From Ustulina deusta (taxonomy: Eukaryota; Ascomycota; Sordariomycetes; Xylariales; Xylariaceae), in assembly GCA_023159155.1 (NCBI GenBank), contig JAJNNX010000017.1, positions 124,001 to 188,000 on the forward strand: 64,000 nucleotides of DNA, in the 5' to 3' direction. A program made the translations under genes and the position numbers. Position 1 is the first letter of the stretch. Every line of letters begins with the position of its first letter. Shown piece after piece: positions 50,256 through 61,553 of the stretch. Under the pieces are notes generated by a model that saw only the letters and a program-made list of their open reading frames with translations, made no database searches and had not been told where the DNA came from.

Positions 50256-53200
50256 CTACGGGACCCCGGAAAGCTCGTCTATCTTGGACATAATAGCATC
50301 GAGGTTCCACGTGCTTGGCAGGTCCGTAGTCTCTGGGCCTGTAGGGAACAACGACTGGGATGTGTCGGTCGGGCTGATAGCCATAGAAAGCAAAGCCGCA
50401 ATCTTCTTATTCTGATAGATACCTTTCTTCCTCAACATATTCTTATCTATATCATTGAATACCAAAAGCATCGATAGCGACAGGGAGGCAATGCCAGCAG
50501 CCAGAGCTGTGGCGACTGACGAGCTCGACAAAGTTATCGAACTTTCGTCAATATAATATAGTGAGGGGTCGGGCATATACTTTACTGGCACGTGGATATT
50601 AACAGCATGGCCCTTTTCATCGGACGCCGGTATGAGGTTGTCAAATTTACCAGTCGCCGACACGCGCACCGCGCCTTCGTAATCGGCAGGGAACACCTGG
50701 TCGGATCGAGCAACCTGGTCGGCAGTAGAACAAAATATCAAGGTGCGCCTAGCAGCCTTTTCGATAGCTTCTTTCAATGCGGGGGACTGCGTCTCAGTGG
50801 TCCAGCTAATAGAGATAATGTCGACGTTCTGCTCCAGGGCCCAGTCAACTGCGCGTGCCGCGACCTCGGGGTCAATGTCCTGTCTGTCCTTGCCTACGCG
50901 GGCAATATAGAGTCTGCACCAAGGATTTGTTGCGGCTACTAGAGACGCCATCAACGTTCCGTGCGGATCTGAATGTAGACCCGAATCTGTTCGCCAAGGT
51001 AAGGCCAGGTCTGCATTGTCCTTAACGAATGTGACGCCTCGTTCGATTACGTCGGAAATTCCCTGTTGCAACTCCAGGTCCTCCGCGTTGACTCCATTGT
51101 CGATAATGGCTATTTTGATGCAACGTAACTTCTCTTCCCTCTCTCTTACTCCAGGATTGGACATTCGTCCGAACACACTACGCTCTGATTTCGGCACATC
51201 GTCCAAGCACATTCGTGACAGATATTGGTGGTAAGCCCACAGCCGCCGAATGAGTTCTAGTCTGCTTATAATCAACCAACCGTCCAACTTGCACCCAAAG
51301 GAGTTGCTCACTTACCGCCCTATCTGATGGCGCCACTGGGTGAAACGTTGGTTCGGTTCCGTATTGGTAGTCTGCACTCGCCTCACTTTAGTTCCAGTGG
51401 CGACCGATATTGCCGAAGCCGTGGATCTCGCGCAAAGCCTTCAGCTTTTTGTCGTGGTTGAGGACGTGCAGGGCCATGGATAGATCAAACGTCTTACCCT
51501 GTGCTGTAGCAATCTCGTAAAAGCGCTGTCGCAGCCACTCAAGGGGCGTTACTTTAAGGTCGAATTTTTTGAGTTCCTCGTGGACTTTGACCAGTAGGAA
51601 TAATGTGTCATAAGTAACAAAAGTGTTGTAATACTGATCCATCATCTCCCGGCTAGCAAACTGGAGAGGATGGAAGCACCCGTTCTTTAGAAAACCAAGT
51701 ACGTCTTTTCCCTGATTAACCTGGCAGTTAATGAGGAATATAGTGTGGTGCATAGCGTTTGGCTTGCGCTGGAGGTTTTCGAGTCTCTCCTGCCACTCAT
51801 CGAGCGCAGCCTGAACCGTCCTTTCGAGAGGTTCCCACTTCGGGTTCCAGAATGGGTGGTTCTCGCTAATCTTTTCTAGTGGCACCCCAGCGAACATAGG
51901 CGGATGCGTAATAACAGAGCCATTGTCTCTAAGAACCAGAGTCTCGGGTGTGATTTCTATATTATCGTCTATAGTTATCGACTCAGCTGTGGGACTGTTC
52001 ATCCCAGACGCGGGGTCCGTGATGCTGGGTTGACCATCGCGAGTTTTAGTGCTCGGCAGTATATCTGGTAATAACCCGTCGTCGTAGTGACTTCTTAGGA
52101 GACTCAAAATACGATCGCGCGTAGATTGTTGACAAGAGAGAGCAGCATCCGACACTGTCCCCCAGGTTTCTCCACGGGAATGGATGTCAGCCCCCTCTTC
52201 AAGCAAAACTCGAAACGTAGCCAAATCCCCAGATGCGGCGGCGATGTGCAGCGGCGGATCTGGAATCCATGCATCATCGGCATTTGAGATTCCAGGTATG
52301 GGCGACTGTAGTTCCGCCTTGACTGTAGATCGGCTCGATGCAGCCGCCTTACCGGAATCTTCTTCTAGTTCATTGTCGCCCATATTCCTGGATATAGCAA
52401 ATAAAGCGAGTTGTTCCATGTGACTTGCGACATGACGACGAAACTGAACTGGCTCCACGGTTATCGCCACTTGTGATAAGTTCGTAGACTCTGATATGGT
52501 CGTATTGTTTTTCAAAGTTGCCACCCACTCGTCGCAAAACGGGCACTCATCAGCAGTGATGGTAACCACAGCGCGTTGACCTGCACTCATGAAAATCTCC
52601 AACTGGCTATCATTAATCGAGACATTGGCGTGCATATCCTTCATATGTGACTTGAAATCTGCTGGTGTTCCGAATGGTCCTTTCGAGCAGATAACACACA
52701 TCCATTGCTTCCTGTGGCACTGAAGTTCGTGGTCAAACCAACTGCGACTATCTCCGAAAATTTCAGAGTCGCATTTCCCATCGCCTTCACCAAGAGTACA
52801 GACGTATGCCTTGAGGTCTTTGTAGGCATGACGCTTCCATGCTGACTCCCGAGTTATTGTTTGGATACCGAGGCAAAAGGGACACTCAAAATTAGAGCTT
52901 CCTTTAAAACCCAGCTTTTCAAGACTTGGCAGATGAAGCCTTGATTTACTACCTTCGACTTGTAGAGATGAACCGGCCGAGATGAAAGATCCAGTGTCCT
53001 CCCTATTTGCCTCATCTTCCCTCGGCCGCTGAAGGGCCGTGATATCCGGTGTGGAAGCTTTCGTAGAGCCATGCGTGTAAGGTGTGATAGAACCGCCGAG
53101 CTTTTTCTCGACTAGAGAATCTAGCTGTTCATTTGACCTAATATCAAATGCCATTCCCCTATTCTTGCCTTCGCTATATTTTATATCTGGGCCCGCAAGT

Positions 53201-53933
53201 CGACTTCTATGCTCTCGGGAGTAACAGAGAAATTGACGACGCTTCGTAATAGCACGACCAAGCCGTACGCATAGCCACTCGGAACCTGGCTTGCTAAGCT
53301 TAGGGAACCTGTCCACCACATGGTTGATGTCAAACTGGTCAATAAAGGGGTTATCGCTCTGGAGGGATCTGGCAAATCGGTCTTGAGGTGTAGCCTTTTG
53401 AATGAGAACGCGAATCTTGAGTAAGTTTCGGACGCAATCTGATATTATGTCGAGTACATCCTCAAACTCATTTTTCTGTGGGCTAGGGTTATTCTCGGCC
53501 TCGAGCTGATACTCTACAGGCGATGGATCAGTATTATTGATTGTGTGCTTGTGTATGATTCGTCGATTTTCTGGACTACCGGATGCAATCTCAAGCACTT
53601 AAACATCGTTAATAGTAGAATAAATCGAAGGAAAGGCGTTATGTCCTTACAATCATCCAATGCTAGTATTAGGTCGTCTAGTAGGTTATCCACCTGTTCT
53701 AAAATCCGCTTCGCGGTCGTAAGACGCGCTTCAAGTGATGCAGGGGAATCGGCTGATTGACGTGCCCCGATGTTCCCAGCCCATAATTTGAACCTTTCTA
53801 AGGAATCTGTTGCGGCCTTAATCAATACGGACGATTTTCTGCTGCCCGTTTCTAGTTGACTAATGAGTTTCCTAAAACGATATTCAGCGGTCCGTGTTCT
53901 GAAAGCTACCGTCTCTTTCTCGCCTTTGTCCAT
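50256..53933 (-). pseudogene. NLR-like receptor with C2H2 fingers, ankyrin-like segment and C-terminal subtilisin (S8); in-frame TAA between halves
   Basis: Exon 1 is 53933-53651 (start MDKGEKETVAF; RFKLWAGNIGARQ block). Exon 2 begins at 53597 (phase 1) and runs to a TAA at 51390-51388, giving 830 aa. It carries C2H2-like fingers (FECPFC...H, WMCVICSKGPFG...H, CPFCDEW...H) and an ankyrin-like unit (PPLHIAAASGDLATFRVLLE). Translation continues in frame after the TAA (ADYQYGTEPTFHPV...). A 55-base intron (51311-51257, GTGAGC/CTAG) then leads in frame into a peptidase S8 domain ending at 50256. Asp (IAIIDNG, about 51100), His (DPHGTL, about 50962) and Ser (SSSSVATAL, about 50518) are all present. 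Such sensor-protease proteins occur in fungal incompatibility. Either one nonsense change splits the gene, or a longer intron (donor near 51406) skips the stop and 25 codons, or the S8 half is its own gene starting at RMSNPGV. Confidence 0.75.
51388..51390 (-). other. In-frame TAA separating sensor and protease halves
   Basis: The frame reads RHWN-stop and continues without a shift for 25 codons to the next intron. CAA-to-TAA is a one-base C-to-T change of the kind RIP makes, but the original codon is unknown. Confidence 0.7.
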
Positions 53934-54371
53934 GGTATTTAATGGGTAGACGCCTAACAAGCGGACATGTTCGAGAGGTCGATTGTGGAGTAGAAAGAGG
54001 AGTTCAAATTGGGCTCGTTGACGATGATTATTCGGGAGGGGTCGAATAGGAGAACCAATAATCGTACGGTAACACATACATCGGCAGGCTTCTCCTCATA
54101 AAGCACCCCATCAGCTCACCGCTGATTGAATGGAACTATCTTTCTGACCCGTGAGCGTTCTGAAAATTCTCCCCGGCTAGACACTGTACTGCGCGGGGGC
54201 GCATTTTGTTGGCGTCTTCAGTCCCATACGCAACCACCAACTCAGACGTACTTAAAATGGGAAGCCCTTAGACTTCGATCACAAAGTCAGCCAGATTTGA
54301 TCATATATTTAGTCGCCTGCCGAATTAACCATTCATTCTCCTGTCAGGAAATCTATGTGCTGACCGACAAT
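53934..54371. promoter_or_regulatory. Divergent promoter between the S8-receptor gene and the HeLo-like gene
   Basis: 438 bases between two divergent start codons, which would allow co-regulation. No specific element is recognised. Confidence 0.5.
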
Positions 54372-54917
54372 ATGTCGGGGATCGAAGTGGCCGGTCTCGT
54401 CCTCGGGGCATTCCCTATTGCAACAGCGTTATTAGAAAAATACCGTGATGTGGCCGGCCACGTGAATTCCTGGTACAAGATCCGCTCCGAGTACCAGCGT
54501 AGTAACTATGACCTCGAATTTCATCGTCTGAGCTTCGAAGAAAACTTGAAGCAACTTCTATTTCCTCTGGTCGGCGACGATGGCCAGCTTCAAGACCTGA
54601 TTGAGAAGCCGGGCGGACCAGTGTGGAATGACCCCGCTCTCCAACGTGCATTAGAAAACAGACTCCAGAAATCTTATCGCGTATATATGGAGATACTGGA
54701 TGAGATGCAGCAAACTATGCAAGAGCTAAACAAAGAGCTATCAGTCGATAATGCACAACTTCAGTCTTACATCAGAGAAGAGAAGGTTGGTGATGTTTGT
54801 TTCAGCAGCACTGTGACGCGTATTCTGGTAGTTGTTCGCAAACGGTCGAAAACTAACAGAAACCTATACCAGGATCATCATCCCCCCTCCCAGTCTTTAG
54901 TTACCTCGAGATTCTGA
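54372..54917 (+). CDS. Short protein with HeLo-like N-terminal domain
   Basis: Starts at MSGIEVAGLVLGAFPIATALL. The first helix is hydrophobic and glycine/alanine-rich, as in HeLo and HeLo-like domains that insert in membranes. It continues with WYKIRSEYQRSNYDLEFHRL and ENRLQKSYRVYMEILDEMQ, text I recall from the N-terminal domain of fungal DUF7580-type proteins, normally 500-600 aa long. Unspliced, the frame is 181 aa. A likely intron (54786-54872, GTTGGT donor, AACTAACAG branch, CCAG acceptor) keeps the frame and gives 152 aa. Nothing resembling the usual C-terminal domain follows, so it is either a truncated copy or a stand-alone effector-like domain. It lies head-to-head with the S8-protease gene. 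Membrane action and cell-death role are inference. Confidence 0.7.
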   Translation: MSGIEVAGLVLGAFPIATALLEKYRDVAGHVNSWYKIRSEYQRSNYDLEFHRLSFEENLKQLLFPLVGDDGQLQDLIEKPGGPVWNDPALQRALENRLQKSYRVYMEILDEMQQTMQELNKELSVDNAQLQSYIREEKVGDVCFSSTVTRILVVVRKRSKTNRNLYQDHHPPSQSLVTSRF

Positions 54918-55775
54918 AAATCTCTCAGTCAATCGAACCTAGAGTACCAAGTATTCCGAGTAAAGTTTAGCCTAGGCGAGCGTACGCGAACTCGACTGTT
55001 CTCAAGGCTTGAGACTTGCAATGACCGGTTGGGAAAGCGGCAGACGTACGTAAGCCGGTCCCGACATTGGCCCGAACTGGCTTTTGCCTACTATACTCCA
55101 AAAACGGGGCATCTAGAGTGAGATAATAATGTAGCATAATGCGCTGCGGTAAATTCGGTGGAAACTTATTAAATAAGGTCTCTCTTGGCCCTTAGATGCA
55201 ATGGCGAAGCGGAATGAGATAGCTGATTAACCGGAACAAAGGAACCAATGTAATAAGGGATCCTTGAACGAAAATGTTGGATTCGCACCAAAATAGAGCA
55301 CGCCACGCTCTATCGAGATAGAATAGGTATTCTATCAGGTTTACCTATCCCACTTGCATGTTCAAAGGCGGGGATAGCAGGGGTACGTAACATGTGCAAA
55401 TGTCAGCCCGGCTGTACTGCTCGGTATAGGTTTTGGATCAAGTTGCGCCGCCAAGCTAGCTAGCTAGATCAGCTAGATCAGCTAGATCAGCTAGATCAGC
55501 TAGATCAGCTAGATCAGCTAGATCAGCTAGATCAGCTAGATCAGCTAGATCAGCTAGATCAGCTAGATCAGCTAGATAGCCTGTGGGCCGAGTCTGCCTT
55601 GCTGGCTGTTTCTAAACCTATGATAACATGTGATTTGGTTTATTTCGACTTTTTATATAGTATTGTTAGAAAGTTCATCCTCTAAACCAGACAGCCACTA
55701 TTACTCACATTCGCTATCTATTGCGCATAGCTACTGTCGAACGCGGAAGGAATAGCAACTAATAAATGAGCAATC
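54918..55775. other. Intergenic with 9-base tandem repeat
   Basis: No coding frame. It separates the HeLo-like gene from the TM/F-box gene and contains the GCTAGATCA repeat. Confidence 0.6.
55463..55577 (+). repeat. Minisatellite (GCTAGATCA)n, about 12.8 copies
   Basis: Perfect 9-base period over 115 bases, preceded by a short GCTA repeat. No unit-to-unit variation is visible, which suggests recent expansion. Confidence 0.97.
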
Positions 55776-57386
55776 ATGGGCGAGGGAACAATTTCTGGTG
55801 TTATCCGCTTCATTTGCCATCTTCCTTTTGCCTTCTATGCCTTCACGGCCATCAGCCATTTTACATTTGTTAAAAACCACATGGGAGTCCTCCTGGCTCC
55901 TCCATTGGGCCCAAGAATCTTGGTTGGGGAAACATTTGCCGGGCCAATTGTACGTATATTAGGTACCCCGTGAAACTCAATAAACAAGATGTCTCCTGTG
56001 CTAACTGGTACCGTTGCCATATGAAGGGTGCCATCGGCTTCCTTTGGAACTTCTTCTTGTGGATTCCCACATTAAGAACAGAAGGCGGAGGACTCGTCCT
56101 CCTTGGAGTTGTAGATGCTATCATCACGGGATTCCTCGTCATCTCGCTTAGTATAGAAGCGAGCTTCATGGGCTTTACCTACGAACAATGTGCACAGCTC
56201 AGACAGAACACTACCCCTAGTCCACATCTCATATTTTTCCAACGTGTAGCCGAGATCAATCCTGAGGAAGATGCTGCTGGCCAAGGGACTTGCCAAAGTT
56301 ATTATATGAAGTGGTATTCTGGTCTGATAGTAGCGTAAGTACTCTTAAACAATAATTTAGCATTCAATGCTTGACGGAAAACATTGGCGCTAATTGAATT
56401 AATATAGTATTCTGTATGCCGCCTCGGCAACCGCAAATATTCTTATCGGATCTTCTTCGCGGAGGAGCTTTGGTGACCGATATGCCTACAACGCAGACCG
56501 GTTCTCTTCAAACTGTCTTCTTGCGCCTGTCCCACCTATTACATATATTATACCTGCACGAGTGCAGAACAGTGTATTCTTCGCGAGGCGCTACATTGGA
56601 CACTGGTTGTCCTCAAAAGGTTTCAGAACGAAGCATCAGATTCCAGATACTTACTGCCTCTTACCCAGGCATGTTGACAACACAGAGGGCCAAGAGAAAG
56701 GGCTACCAACTTTGTTGTCTCATGAAGTAGTAAGGAGAATTGCGCAGAAGCTGCATTATGTGGACGTTGTTAGCTTAAGCTTAACATCCAAAAGAATTCG
56801 CGAAGCCTTGTTTCCGCGGCAGAAGCGCTCTACCGGAGAAGAGAGGCAGCTGAGGTACTACAGTTGTTGGGGGAATAAGAAGTCCGATTGTTGGGTTTGT
56901 GGAATCCAAATCTGCACCGTAAGGAGCTTACCAATGCTTAATTATTAGTCCGGAAGCTAACTGAGGGCTATGACATAGGAATGTAGCGAATCGAAACTAT
57001 GTTCAAAGTCAACGATTTCGTTCCACATATCTCTTTGCGCTGCCGCATGCTCCAAGTGCTACTATAAGACACTTTCGGATGGGAATGATATGAGGCGCCC
57101 GTGCAGCTGTAACGATGGGCGGAAGAAGGGCTATACTTATTCGTATGGGGCTCAGCCCAATTTCCCGGCCGAACGTATTGTCTGCAGAGATTGCTATCAC
57201 ATGACAGGGGATGAAGCTTTGGCTCTGAGAGAGAGACGTGACCAAGCCGTGTACTCGAACTTAATACAGCAGCCGTTGTCATGCTCAATATGTTTGGAGT
57301 CTCTACAACGAAGCGGACCAAGGTGGTGGGTTTGCTCAAGCTGTAAAAGGGAATGTAGAAGCGATTGTCATTTGGGTTGGAGTTAG
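55776..57386 (+). CDS. Fusion protein: four membrane segments, F-box, Cys-rich C-terminus
   Basis: Exons 55776-55949, 56027-56334, 56408-56918 and 56979-57386 give 466 aa. Intron 1 has a GTACGT donor, a GTGCTAACTG branch and an AAG acceptor; without it the frame shifts at a CCCC run near 55966. Membrane segments: GVIRFICHLPFAFYAFTAI, GAIGFLWNFFLWIP, GGLVLLGVVDAIITGFLVI and GLIVAILYAASATANILIG (the last created by splicing). An F-box-like stretch follows (LLSHEVVRRIAQKLHYVDVV, LSLTSKRIREALF). The last 135 residues have many Cys pairs (CWVCGIQIC, CSKC, CSCN, CRDC, CSIC, CSSC) that suggest zinc binding. I recall similar predicted proteins in other moulds but no function. A membrane-bound SCF ligase subunit is a guess. 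It borders the RIP-mutated block. Confidence 0.72.
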
Positions 57387-59099
57387 AAATTGGGGAAAAG
57401 CAAATTACCAAATAGATAGAACAATGATCCTATGATAGTTTTGCTTCCTGCTAGAGTAGTATTGAAGTGGTGTGAGTGGTGTTGAAAGTGAACTACATCA
57501 AAGAATCACTTCATGTACTATACAAGATCAAAGGCATAAAGGGCACAGTTATCACTGTTTGTATATATATTGAGGTCTTTTTACCTTTTGTTATAATATA
57601 GTTAAGCTAAATGCTACACTTGTATATTAATTATTTTATTAGGTTATAAGCCTAGAAACTTTTTTATTAAGCTATAAATAGCTAGCTATTATATTATTAT
57701 ATTTAATAAAAAATATAAGCTAATAAAACACTAGATTAGATTTATAACGGCCCGTTTAATTAATTTAAAAAAAAATCAAATAAGTTAAAAGAACTAAAAA
57801 GTTATAATTTCTTTTTAATTTAGATCTTTTAAAAATTATTATCTTATAATATAAAATATTTATAATAGTAGTTTTTAGTTTTTTTATTTTAAATTATAAC
57901 TAACAAAATAATTAATACTTAAAAAAAATAAAAAAAACAAGTTATTAGACTAGTTATAATAAATTAGTTATTAAATACTAACTATTTTTTTTATATAATA
58001 TAAAATATAACTTTATAATAAAACTATGTAAACTTTTAAACAAATAATAAATAAAATAATATTTATATTAACTTACTTATAATTAAAATAAATAATTATA
58101 TATTAAACTAAAACAATATAAATATTTTTTTATTACTAAGTAAAATTTTTTTATTTAAATATATAGTATAATTACTGCCCTATAAAAATATAAACTTATA
58201 TAAAAAAAAAAAAACTAGCTTTAATAAATTAACTAAAAACTTATTAATAAAGCAACAAAATTTAGATTTTGTTTTATATTTTTTATTTAAATAATTATAA
58301 AAATTAGACTAAAAATAATCTTAAAACGAAGTTTTAATTTTATTATGATTTTAACTTTTTATAATAACTTACTTTTTTAGCTTATATATTATAAATATAT
58401 TAATAAAAAAAAGCGTAACTAATACTATTAATACTACTAATAGAACTATTATAAAAATTAACTTATTTAAAAAGCTTAAAAGCTAAAAAAACTACTATAA
58501 GTAGCATTTTAATATACTAATGATAATTAATATATATAATATATATAAATTTATAATAGGGCAATTTTTAAAAAAAACGGAATAGGTTTTATAGCTATAA
58601 ATAGCAGCTTAAAAAACTGCGTAAAAATAAGGCATTTCTTTAATAAAAAACAGCTTTTTTATTTTTTGAAATTAAATAACAAATAGTATTAAAACAATAA
58701 AAAAAATATTTATGTAAGCAAACAAAAAATATAACTAAAAAAAATTATATTATTTTTTTAGCTAATAATTTAATAAAACAATATAAATATTATATTTTTT
58801 TTAATTGTTTAAAAATTAATAAACAAAATTAAAGTAATACAAAAAAAATACGCTAAAATAAAACTTAAATATAAGTTTTCTAAAAGCTATTTTATAATAT
58901 ATTTTATTTATAATTTTAAAAAAAACTTTAAAACTTAGGCTTAAATCTTTTAAATTTTAATAAAAACTAAAATTTTAATTTTAGCTAACATAATACTAAT
59001 CACAAAAAATAAAAAAACCTATATAGGTTAAACGGACTAATTAGTACTAAAAAAATGCTAGTAATAATAATAATTAATCTTAAAAACAAAAAAATAGTA

Positions 59100-61000
59100 T
59101 TTAAAAAACTAAAATATAAATATTACGGAAAAATAAGATATGTTAAGATAAGTTATTAGGATTTATACTTAGAACTAAAAAAAACATAGAAAAAAAAAAA
59201 AAAAGCTAAGAAAAAATAGCAAAAAAAAAATAAAAAAAGCAATATTAGCAATACATCCAAAATACAAAAGCAGTAGTAATAGCAATATAATAAATGCTAT
59301 ATAAAACTTTTAAGCTAAACTATTTAATTTTTTATAATTTAATTTATATATTTGCTTTATTATATAAAATATTTTAAATATTTAATATAAAATTAATTTT
59401 ATTTTATTTATATTAAACTTTAGATCTAAAAACTTAATTTATTAAAATAAGCAATTATAATATTAATAAGTTTTTTAAAATAAAATACTATAAAAAATAA
59501 TAGTTTTATTAAAAATATTATAAACTAGAACATATAAGCTTGTACTACTATTCGAAATAAAAAAAATAATAAAACTTTTAAACTATTTTATATAATAAAT
59601 ATTAATTGCTTATTAAAAAAAGTTTAAGTTTTAAACTTAAAATATAGATAATATATTATTTAAAACAAAAATAAACTGTTTAATTATAAAAAACTTAATT
59701 TTAAGAAAATTATAATTAAAAAAGTTAAAAAAGTTAAAATATTTATAAAAAAAAAAAGAATTTTACTAAACAAATTGCTATAATAAAAGGACTTATTAGA
59801 ATTATTTTCTATAATATATTTTATACTTTAAAATTAAGCATTAACTTAATTTTAATAATATAGTTACTAAATAAAAAAGTAAAAATATTACTTATTAAAA
59901 AACAATATATAATTGTTTTTTTAAAACTTTTAAATATATTAATTGTTATATTACGTTTTAGAAACTTTTTTATATTTCTTACTAATTAAATAATCTTTTT
60001 AGTACTAGTAGCTTATTAAATTAGCTCTAAAATAAGATTTTAATATAAAAAATTAAATTATTTAAATAAATAATTTTTATTAAAACTAAACAAAATTATT
60101 AAAAAAATAAATAATATTAAGGACTATTATATTTATAAATTCTATATTATAAAAAAATTCTCCTAAAAAATATATATATATATATAAAATTATTTTTATA
60201 AATATTTATACCTTTTCTTATATTAAAAAATATATTAAAAAAAATACTAGCTTATAATAATTAATTTATATAGCTAATTTAATAGATTTAAAACAATAAT
60301 AAACTATAAAAAAGTCTAGTTATATATTCAAAAATTTATTAATAAACTATAAAAAATAAAATGATAAAATAAAAAATATTAGTTAATATATAAAAATAAA
60401 ACTAGAAAGTTTATTACTAAAAAAGCTAAATAGTAAATATTATAAAAAAGTATTAAAATTAAATTTGCTTTAATAAAATAATATAAAAATAATAAAATAG
60501 CTAAAAGTTTTAATATACCTATATAAAATAAACTATTTCTAATAATAATAAAAAGCGCTATTTTATTAAAATATTAGCCCAAAGTTATAGCAGCTATTAA
60601 TTATTTTTAGAATAAAAGCCTATATATTATATTTAATATTATTCCGTTTAAAATAATATATAAATAATAACTATATATTAATTATATTAAATAACTTAGT
60701 ATAAAAATATAGTATTTACTACTAAGTATAAAATATAAAAAAATAAACCTAAAAATAATATTTAGTATTTTAATAAAATATAATAATAATTTAATCTATA
60801 AAATTAAAACTATAAAAAACAAAATAATTAAAATAATAAAACAAAATATATATTTTAATAAAAAACTTGCTACTAAAAAAGCTTTTTTAAAAATAGTATT
60901 TATTAATATATAAACTAACAATTTTAGAAAAATATTAGAAATAAAAAAACTTATATTTTTATTAATTAAAAAAAAGTTAAAATATTATTATATTTAATTA
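59100..61000 (+). pseudogene. Ty1/copia-type Gag-Pol relic
   Basis: At 59115-59156 a zinc-knuckle pattern Cx2Cx4Hx4C is visible with all four ligands changed to Tyr (TAT/TAC), as expected from TGT/CAT after G-to-A and C-to-T change. About 1.5 kb downstream, 60590-60690 reads like the end of a copia integrase core (AAINYF, NKSLYIIFN). Near 60720-60870 a SI.GI.IGY...IYKI...RDV.F type segment appears in degraded form. The Gag-then-integrase order fits Ty1/copia. Reverse transcriptase was not found before the strand-bias switch at about 61.6 kb, so the element is probably interrupted. Identification is by eye through heavy mutation. Confidence 0.6.
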
Positions 61001-61525
61001 AAGTATTATAATAAATATTATTTTAAATTAAAAACTTATTTAACCTAGCTATTAATAATATAATATTTAGTTAACTAAAGCTATAATACTTAATTAAAAA
61101 CTATTAATTTATTTTAAAATCTAAAGTTTAAATATTTTATATTATATTAATACTAGCTATAATATTAAAAACTTAATATAAAAACATAAAACTACTTATA
61201 ATTAATAAAACTTTTAAAAATTATAATTAAAAAAAATAAATAAAAGATATAAAAATAAAATATTAATTATTTATAAAAAATAATATATAAATAATAATAA
61301 AATAATTTAGTATAAAACTAAATAAGTATTTAAAAACTTTAAATAAATTAAAAAAAATAACTATTTTAAAATATTTATATTTATAGTAAAACTAATAAGT
61401 TATAAAATATTATTTATAATAATAATAATATAAAACTTAAAAATTAAACAAATAAATATGTCACAATTAGTCAAATAAAGCTTTTATAGCTAGTTTATTA
61501 ATACTATAAACAAAAAGTCTAAACT

Positions 61526-61553
61526 AAAAAAAAAAAAAAAAAAAAAAAAAAAA
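61526..61553 (+). repeat. Poly(A) tract, 28 bases
   Basis: Uninterrupted A28 at the point where the A-rich relic stops and a short less AT-rich segment (61554-61630) begins. It could be a retroposon tail or a slippage-expanded run. Confidence 0.9.

Noticed and set aside
53934..54077. Upstream in-frame extension of the S8-receptor gene (start near 54077)
   Set aside because: The extension lacks the family pattern; MDKGEKETVAF at 53933 is the natural start.
54372..54917. Gasdermin (HET-Q1/RCD-1 type) for the short gene next to the S8 protease
   Set aside because: The text matches a HeLo-like N-terminal helix and not a gasdermin beta-rich domain.
55463..55577. Regular tandem repeat considered as a CRISPR array
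   Set aside because: Nine-base units without spacers in a fungal genome; a simple minisatellite.
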